Source of the DNA: Hyaloperonospora brassicae | Lineage: Eukaryota > Oomycota > Peronosporomycetes > Peronosporales > Peronosporaceae | Assembly (NCBI GenBank): GCA_947650285.1 | Contig: CANTFL010000089.1 | Span: 124,001-188,000 of the forward strand | Length of the DNA stretch: 64,000 bases | Direction of reading: 5' to 3' | Shown: positions 57,701 through 64,000 of the stretch, piece by piece | How the letters are laid out: every line of letters begins with the position of its first letter | How positions within the stretch are numbered: position 1 is the first letter of the stretch | Made by a program: the position numbers and the translations under genes | The notes under the pieces: model-generated | Told to the model about the DNA's origin: nothing | The model's database searches: none | Seen by the model: the letters and a program-made list of their open reading frames with translations, nothing else

Positions 57701-59548
57701 CGCTTGCGCATCTTGTATAAGTGTCACGATGCCACAACATGCGAGCATCGTGGAAGGGAAAAGACTTACCTTACGGTAAGTCGTGATTTTTACTAACCCG
57801 CTAGTATCAGTTTTTCCGCAAGTACATTTGTGCTTGTGAGGTTTGTCAACAGGTGAATCCCAGTCCTTATCCCGTGCACCCTTACAGCCTCTGCCTGTCC
57901 CGGCAGGGTGCTGGCAGTCCGTTTTAATGGACTTTGTCTTCGTTTGTACCGAAGAGGCTCACAAGAATAATGGAAATTTTTTGTTCGTTGACCGGTTCTG
58001 CAAGATGGTGCATCTTGCCGCTGTCCCCGAGTCAATCACGGCACAAGTCTGTGCTCGTGTCGTTATCGACACGATATTTCGACTTGACGGGTTACCCCGT
58101 GAACTCGTATCAGATCGTGACCCTCCGTTCACGGCGGACTTTTGGCATCCGTGTTCCGTTCACTCGGAACACGGCTGAAGATGTAGACATCTGGCCATCT
58201 TGAAATAGATGGTCAGACGGATCGTGCCAATCGTGTTCTCGACGAGACCCTTCGGGAATACGTCCACTAGTTTTCGAATCGGAGCGAATTTCTACCGAGT
58301 GTGGAATTCGCCATCAATAATTCGGCGCATGCTTCAACACGGCACACCGTTCTTCGTCCTGGCTTACGCCATCCACGTCTGCCCACCCTGTTATCGTGTG
58401 ACTCTAGAATAAGAGGGGGACTTGCTCGAGCTAAAAACGGTTCTGGCTTCTGCTCATCACGTGCCGACGCAAACGTCGTCAGGTATGATTCCGATGTCGA
58501 TCAATTCGACATCGATGAAGAAGACCACCTCAATAATATCGATGATGCTATTATTGATATAGATGAGAGTGACGATGCTGGTATTTTCAGCATCGCCAAC
58601 GACTATTCCAGCGAGGATGACGACATCCTCTCCGATGAACAGACAGCGGAAAGAACTCTTTGTTCAGTTCGCACAAGGCGAACTGAACAAAACAAGGACG
58701 AGTCAGCAGAAAGATCTCTGCTGGATTGTGAAGCAGTGGTCCGTTTCGTACAGGATTCCATCGCCTACGCGATGGAACGTCCGAAACAATACGCTGACAA
58801 TAATGGAAGATCAAATATTAATTCATTTGTCGAAGGCGACTTTATCCTACTATCTACGGTAAACCTACCTAGACACGTAGTGACCAATGTGGGCAGCGGT
58901 AAACTACTTCCCAAGTACATCGGTTCCATTCGTGTGCTGACCTGATATGGCAACGCATACACGATCGAATTGCCACGTAGTATGCGTACACATCCTACAT
59001 TTTGCGTTGGACGTCTCCGCCCGTACAGTCAGTACGAGCCCTCTTCCGACGATGAAGACAACCCCCACGTTCAAGAACCTCCATCAAGCTCTTGCGTTCG
59101 CGCTGCATACGAACAGTCTGGATGCGTAATGAAGAGACCATGCGTGCCGTCCCGAGCTCCTCAACGAGGTAGCGGATATCGAGCTCGACCTGCAGTTGCG
59201 CGAACGCGTACTAAGAACGCTCCCTCGCACGCTTGGCTTCGCGATCCTTGCGGTGATGCCGCATAGTGTCGGTCAGAGCGAAACGCCTGTCCCTCTCGTG
59301 CTTTGAAATCTCGCGCAATTTAACAAGTGCGCGATCCATCTCGTTCAGGTCGAGATGGTGAGCAGAACGTTTTGGAGGAGGGGTTACCTCCTCCTCCACA
59401 TCCTTTGATTGACTCCCACGGCGGTCAACGATTCCTGGTGGAGCGTATCTTGAACCACCGTGGCGATTCAGGATCAAGGACGAGTTACCTCGTCCAGTGG
59501 CGAGGGTACAACCCTCTTGAAACAGCTGGGAGCCCCTCTCCCATCTAA
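54735..59548 (+). pseudogene. E2 pol relic with chromodomain
   Basis: Fragments follow E1 Pol: protease LVDCGASN (about 54915), RT (56161-56844, with SQGLSNAPATF and YFDDVFVHS), RNase H (57163-57450, VADALSRRPG), integrase core (57843-58200), acidic insert (58470-58680), integrase C-terminal part (to 59266) and chromodomain (59400-59520: VERILNH, VQWRGY). They are separated by stops and frameshifts. The first integrase core motif reads LMDFVF and the second SDRDPPF. E2 shows what E1 had at its two amber codons: Glu and Gln. Confidence 0.88.
59211..59477 (-). pseudogene. E2 antisense ORF, detached coiled-coil part
   Basis: These 88 codons match E1 antisense residues about 370-460 ([36 protein letters not shown]). 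They lie exactly opposite the E2 chromodomain, as in E1. The piece is out of phase with the 404-codon part, so the gene was once longer. Confidence 0.7.
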
Positions 59549-60759
59549 TGGTGGATGTGCCCGGTTTCTCCGAGAACTACGACGAGACACACCCGAAGAT
59601 GGAAGGTTATAGTCGTACGAAAGCCCGTCGCGAGGCAAAGGGATTTTAGGTTCTCAATCCATTGACGCATCTCGGACGAGATGCGCGCCCTCCAGTAGGG
59701 TTGATTAGGGAGGTACGCCTCCCTAGGGGCGCAAACTGAGTTGTCAACACAACTCAGACAATTCTCTACCCACGTAAGGCAAGTTAAACCTGCCTTTCGA
59801 GACAATCGGTGCGATTTGTACCGAGCACCGGTATGAAATTGTAGACCAAACCTGTTGCGAGCAACATCGAGTTTGTCCAGCCAAACCTTGCGGCCAACAT
59901 TCCTAATTTTGCTGATGACCGAATTCCACGCCTGCACGAAAGAGAGCTCGTCTCTCTTGCGGTTTCCGCGATACCACCGATGTCTAAAGAAGGTATCGAT
60001 GTATAATTCATTCTCAGTACGATAATTTATCGCACTAAGGTCAAGACCATGGATCCTTGATAGGTCAAAGAGTGGGAGTTGACAACTCCCAGTGCTATAC
60101 CCATACAACTCTCTCAGCTTGCTCACGGAAGGCATCCATGGCTTGTTTTTAGGAGCAGAACTCAACGAGTTACGATCCTGCTCCCTTTGCGTGGTGTCAC
60201 CATAATCACTGGTACCACGATCGCCGTAATACCTCGTATTGCTGCGGTTATGGCTACGGTGACCTTGCGAAGAGTCATCGACATCGTCATGAGGACGTAC
60301 GTACTCATGTTGCACACTTTCCTCGTATGGATACGAGCGTGATCTGTTAGATCTCGGTGACAAGTTCCCGGAATCGTGGGTGAATTGGAACATATCATAC
60401 CCCAATTTAGGATCAAGACTACCGCGAGGCGCAGCAGTCTTCGTTTCCGCAACCGCACAGTCGGGCTTTGCGGACGACTTGAAGCCGAACGGAGGATCCG
60501 ACTCACCCAAATAGATCACCTCTAAATAGGGGTCGACGTCCATGGGACTATTACCCGCGGCCGAAGCTGCGGGTGAAGAAGCTGCACGTGTATGACCACG
60601 TGCACCTGCAACTATGGGTGTTGCAGGCTGCTTATTAGCAGCAGCAGGCGCATTATTGCCTGCTGCAGAGTCTTGAGTGTCTTGCCTTCCGGCTGTACGT
60701 ATCCTTGCAGCCGCTTCGGACGCATCCTTGCTCGCGGAGCGCATATACCAACTCGTCAT
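59545..60759 (-). CDS. Antisense accessory ORF of E2, N-terminal 404 aa
   Basis: The frame opens upstream, but the first ATG is at 60759, 132 bp from the LTR (E1: 130 bp). It encodes 404 residues on the strand opposite pol. The N-terminal part is Ala/Ser/Asp-rich (SPMDVDPYLEVIYLGESD). The conserved block has LPLFD, FFRHRWY, KRDELS, AWNSV, TGARY, CLTWVENCLSC and SEMR, about half identical to E1. Near 59560 the frame shifts away. The homologous continuation with the coiled coil is open in another phase at 59211-59477 (ILNRHGGSRYAP, HLDLNEMDRALVKL). The C-terminus is therefore detached by a frameshift. Survival of 404 codons in an element whose pol is in more than ten pieces is notable. Confidence 0.65.
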   Translation of the reverse strand: MTSWYMRSASKDASEAAARIRTAGRQDTQDSAAGNNAPAAANKQPATPIVAGARGHTRAASSPAASAAGNSPMDVDPYLEVIYLGESDPPFGFKSSAKPDCAVAETKTAAPRGSLDPKLGYDMFQFTHDSGNLSPRSNRSRSYPYEESVQHEYVRPHDDVDDSSQGHRSHNRSNTRYYGDRGTSDYGDTTQREQDRNSLSSAPKNKPWMPSVSKLRELYGYSTGSCQLPLFDLSRIHGLDLSAINYRTENELYIDTFFRHRWYRGNRKRDELSFVQAWNSVISKIRNVGRKVWLDKLDVARNRFGLQFHTGARYKSHRLSRKAGLTCLTWVENCLSCVDNSVCAPREAYLPNQPYWRARISSEMRQWIENLKSLCLATGFRTTITFHLRVCLVVVLGETGHIHH

Positions 60760-60879
60760 GCGCTTTAAAGTCGAAATGAGAAGGGAAAGACCAGCAAGTG
60801 CTTCCCGTCCCCAGAGCGACACGACGGTGGACTCTCTGTCACCAGCGAATCAATCACTTACGATAGTGATTGATGATTC

Positions 60880-60891
60880 AGGGAGGGGTGA
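60880..60891 (+). other. E2 polypurine tract
   Basis: AGGGAGGGGTGA stands directly before the right LTR and closely matches the E1 tract. Confidence 0.8.
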
Positions 60892-61354
60892 TGTGACGGG
60901 GTGAGCCACTTACATAAAAATTTGTACGAAAGTACCAATTTTTAAATGTTATCTATTTTGATAATATTCAATCAACACTACTTGATAAAATTGATGTCGT
61001 CGGAATATTACCTCTAGGGGTAATATCCGTAGAGGGGTCCACTTCTTGGTTATTGTACCGTGTACATTAACCAATTTAATCACCAATCGCTGCTGGACGC
61101 GCGCAATGGGTGGTGGACAGAAGACCCACATAGGATACAGTAATATAATATAGTTAGATTAAGACGAAAGATAATTTAGCAAGAAAACAACTATATTTAA
61201 TTACAGTTCTACTTTCGCTCAGCTTTCGGGTTCTGTATTGTCTTGGTCGCGCCTCCTCACGCCACGCGTACGTGACGTCGGGCGTACGCGACCTTGTATT
61301 ATAGCGAATACAAGGCTTTGCATAGTTATCTGTGCAATATCGTGCTCCGTAACA
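60892..61354 (+). repeat. E2 right LTR (463 bp)
   Basis: It starts TGTGACGGGG (one change from TGTAACGGGG) and ends CTCCGTAACA. It follows the left LTR up to the GTACGTGACGTCGGG block near 61275 and then has a different end sequence. This suggests it comes from another copy or subfamily. Confidence 0.82.
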
Positions 61355-61859
61355 CCTTTCGCTGCCGAGCTTACCTGCGGTACCGTGGTCGAAACTGGCA
61401 GCAATGACGGCGGTGGGTCACCTGCCATCGAAGTCGTATCAAGTACAACAGGCCGCGGTTCAGAACACGGTCCTCCAGCTTCGTAAACTGCCGCGGCGCA
61501 CGTAGCCGCAGCTTTCTTGATTGACGCTATAATCTTACGATAGCATCCTTAGTCTTCGACTGACGAAACGCATTCAATCCATATTGTACCGCTGCTTTCG
61601 CCTCCACTCGAGAGGCGAAATCACGCTTGTGGTCCTCGTTTACAAGTCGCGGTGATGGTTCTTCAATCACTGCCGCTCGTTGAAGTATAGTGCAAGATCA
61701 GGCGCCACCTTCTTTCGCAAGATGTCAGCTGTCTTAATACAGTCATCCGCGTGAGGCGTCAAGGACACAAGAGGCGCGTTATGGGCCATCACGGAGAGAG
61801 TGAAGTTCACAGTTGTACTATCAGGGTGCACGGCTGCACAGTCCTTCCTAAGGTGACTA

Positions 61860-62598
61860 ATGGTGAGGCAACGTGACAAGGCTCACGATTCAGCGCGTGC
61901 ATCATCACCGCCCTGACCCGCTTAGCTCCTTTCGTGACATGTCGATGCTTCCTTTCCAGCTCTTTAGGGTACTCCATGGTTTCAGATGTGACTAGTCCGC
62001 GATGCGCACCGAAGAAGTGTACACCGTCGGCTTCGCGGGACTCTACTGGGAGACAGTTGTTGATGTCGGTGCCGCGACCGAAACCCGTATCTCGCTCGCC
62101 AAGACCGAGCTCTTGCCGAGCAAATGCACTTAATGGAACATAGAGGTCGTAGCTTGAGTAAATCCAAGCATATCATCCACCTTAGACGGGTCACCGGCAC
62201 TTAGCAGTTCGAGGCGGAATTTGCCCACCCTAAGGTTAGTAGCCGCCCATGCATCGCGCGTGGCGCGATCGTTGGAGAAGAAAGTCGTGATCGGAGATAT
62301 TCTATAAGCCCCCGAATTGATAGAGTGCCATGATAACTGAGCTAACTCTCTTTTTTTCTGTAGCAGACGTAGCAGCTGCTAGCATCAGGCTAAACATTTT
62401 TCCCATCGCTCCGAGCTCAAGTAGAAATAGACCGAACGGCAGGCGCGCATAAAGCTTGTGCAGGAGGCGAGTGGGCTGGTGTACTGCATAAGCCTCCCGC
62501 TCAGAACCACGTGAAATCTCGGAAGGAAAACAGGCCCCAACGATCTGAAACTGACCTCCGATCCATGCCCCATAAGTCTTTACCTCGATCGGCGTCAT
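61860..62598 (-). pseudogene. Broken coding relic of unknown family
   Basis: From 62598 the minus strand is open for 98 codons (IEVKTYGAWIGGQFQIVGAC, LHKLYARLPFGLFLLELGAM). It continues after phase changes with protein-like sequence: FFSNDRATRDAWAATNLRVG, ARQELGLGERDTGFGRGTDI, EADGVHFFGAHRGLVTSETM and EYPKELERKHRHVTKG. The composition is that of one decayed protein of at least 240 residues. I do not recognise the family; a gag-like or other transposon protein is possible. It ends close to the E2 right LTR. Confidence 0.35.
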
Positions 62599-64000
62599 TC
62601 TACGTCAAAACTCTTTATTCCGAAGGCAGCACCTTCGGTGCGCGCACTCGTATAGTCGAAGTCTAGCAGCGTCTGCAGACGACGAGAATGTATATCCCTT
62701 CGCTTTTGTTAACTCATTGATCGTGTTCCCCATTCAAGCTGTTGGGCTTGTGATTGACGCACGCGCGATTAAAGGGCGTACCGGCGGGTGATCTGGGGCA
62801 GATGGACACTCATTATCGCCACCGGTTAGCGCATTATATCAAGTACCACATCCTCCCCTCGTCTTGCTGCACGGGAGGACCGCCGAAAAGCGATGTCTGT
62901 AGGCTGTCGCATGAGGCAGGCGCGATCTCAACGTCTTCCTGTGTAGCCGCATTTGTTAGAAAGTGAATATTGAGTAAATGAAATGATCTGAATGAAAACG
63001 CGCGCCAGACGCGTTTCGGCCCCCCGCCAGGGGTCTCGGGAGGGGCTTGTCAAAATACAAGTGAGAACTACCAAACCTATATGTTTATGCTGCTTTATAC
63101 AACACATAGAACCCTGTAGAACATTTCATATATTCCCTAGTGTAGGTTGAATCTATGGAGTCGACCTAGGTTCAACTTGCACTTCCAACAGCATTGACAA
63201 CGACCTTGACGACATTCGAGTCCATCTGTGGGACAGGTTGGTCGTCTGGCCCGCTTCCGGCTCGCTCATCATCGTGCGCATCGCTCAATTGCGTAGGCGG
63301 GCGGCGATCATGCTCACCCATGTCGCGTCCAGTCGCCATGAAGGATACGCCGACTTGATTGGTGGAATAAAAACACGATTTTTTCACGTGTACCAATCAC
63401 GTCCTCGAGGTTTACTTGTGCGCGTGAGACGGCAAATTTGAGAGTTCTGAGAAACGTACTACAGTCGGTTCTCTGTACTGACTGCATTCGTTTCCTAATT
63501 AGGTAGACATGCCTTGTCTCTCTGGACGCGAATCGCGTCAGAGTTGTCGTTATAGTCGCAATTGCTCCGCTAAGAAGGTCTTCCTACTTAACCAGCCCTG
63601 TCGAGGCCGCGCACCTTATTTAAGATGTGCGGATTGGTTACGAAATTTAAGCCTTTCCGAGTACCTTGAAAGCCTGCTTCCGCATGGTACTTTCTAATTA
63701 GTGGGTGGACTCTTCGTACCGCATGAAGAGGAAAGACTCCAATCAGTCGTTGTAAACGAGGCTCATATCGATCCCATCAGTTCGAAAACCCACGCCACTT
63801 AACGAGGTAACTCGTGTTCCACATCCCGATATGTCACGGATATTCCATATCTAAACCACTAAAGCGTTGACTATTGCGCGAATTCACCGACGTATGTGGT
63901 GGTGGCGAGGGAACCTTGGCCGTCTCAGCAATCGAACTAGATTGATGTCGACGAGCAGCATCGCTTTAATCAGCGTATATAGACGATATCGATCCAGGGC
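62599..64000. other. Unassigned right end
   Basis: No gene was recognised. Around 63005-63045 there is a C/G-rich block with opposed GGCCCCCC and GGGAGGGGC. At 63145-63178 GTTGAA/TTCAAC forms a loose inverted repeat. The minus-strand frame at 63172-63396 is acidic and short and could be a gag-like fragment, but this cannot be supported. Confidence 0.45.

Larger units (their letters stand above)
53105..61354 (+). mobile_element. Ty3/Gypsy chromoelement E2, old and probably recombinant
   Basis: E2 is the plus-strand relative of E1 in the same order: LTR, primer site, gag, pol, antisense ORF, polypurine tract, LTR. Its LTRs differ in length (441 and 463 bp) and clearly in sequence, especially at their 3' ends. 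The flanks do not match (GTTAG at left, CCTTT at right). gag and pol are broken at more than ten places. It is therefore much older than E1, or a product of recombination between two copies. Confidence 0.9.

Noticed and set aside
60760..60822. Start of the E2 antisense ORF at 60822
   Set aside because: That codon is GTG. The first ATG is at 60759, which also gives the same distance to the LTR as in E1.
1..64000. tRNA, rRNA or other structural RNA genes
   Set aside because: I looked for T-loop-like GGTTCGAATCC patterns and rRNA-like blocks and saw none. A tRNA scan would be decisive.

Overview
This window looks like a repeat-dense stretch of an oomycete genome, most likely a Phytophthora or downy-mildew relative. 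The basis is the chromodomain Ty3/Gypsy elements, a LINE whose ORF1 carries an OTU-type protease, a small secreted effector-like protein and intron-free housekeeping genes. The species cannot be named from sequence alone. Only three host genes are convincing: a candidate secreted protein (9482-10075, minus), a coiled-coil protein (39625-40797, minus) and, divergent from it, coproporphyrinogen III oxidase (41176-42366, plus). Nearly everything else recognisable is retrotransposon.

Layout: 1-3995 is a strongly decayed Gypsy pol (minus). 3996-9481 is AT-rich with nothing recognised. The effector candidate has a tandem 655-bp repeat directly upstream (10140-10794, then 10795-11281 continuing at 20488-20657). 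The second repeat unit is split by a 9.2-kb LINE (11282-20472, plus; 15-bp target duplication), which in turn carries a 441-bp solo LTR (13489-13929, duplication CCAGC). 20658-25183 is mostly unassigned. Element E1 (25184-33166, minus; duplication GTAGC; LTRs 391/392 identical) is followed by about 6 kb of unassigned DNA, then the gene island 39.6-42.4 kb. Element E3 (43036-50630, minus; duplication GAAAA; LTRs 485/486 identical) follows, then a LINE RNase H relic (51870-53072, minus). Element E2 (53105-61354, plus) is an older relative of E1 with mismatched flanks. The end of the window holds an unidentified broken coding relic (61860-62598) and unassigned DNA.

Two unusual things stand out. 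First, E1 (LTRs, gag, pol and antisense gene alike) is made almost end to end of short inverted repeats with stems of 5-11 bp and short loops, about one every 28 bp. At least five helices show paired, compensatory differences between E1 and E2, several of which change amino acids. This points to arm-templated conversion or to selection on structure. Second, each of the three Gypsy elements has a long open frame on the strand opposite gag-pol, starting about 105-130 bp inside the 3' LTR and running into the chromodomain end of pol. The E1 and E2 antisense proteins are about half identical over a 150-residue Cys-containing block, and in E2 this frame is open for 404 codons although pol is in pieces. 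E1 and E3 have almost identical LTRs but several inactivating mutations, so both probably moved recently as defective copies.
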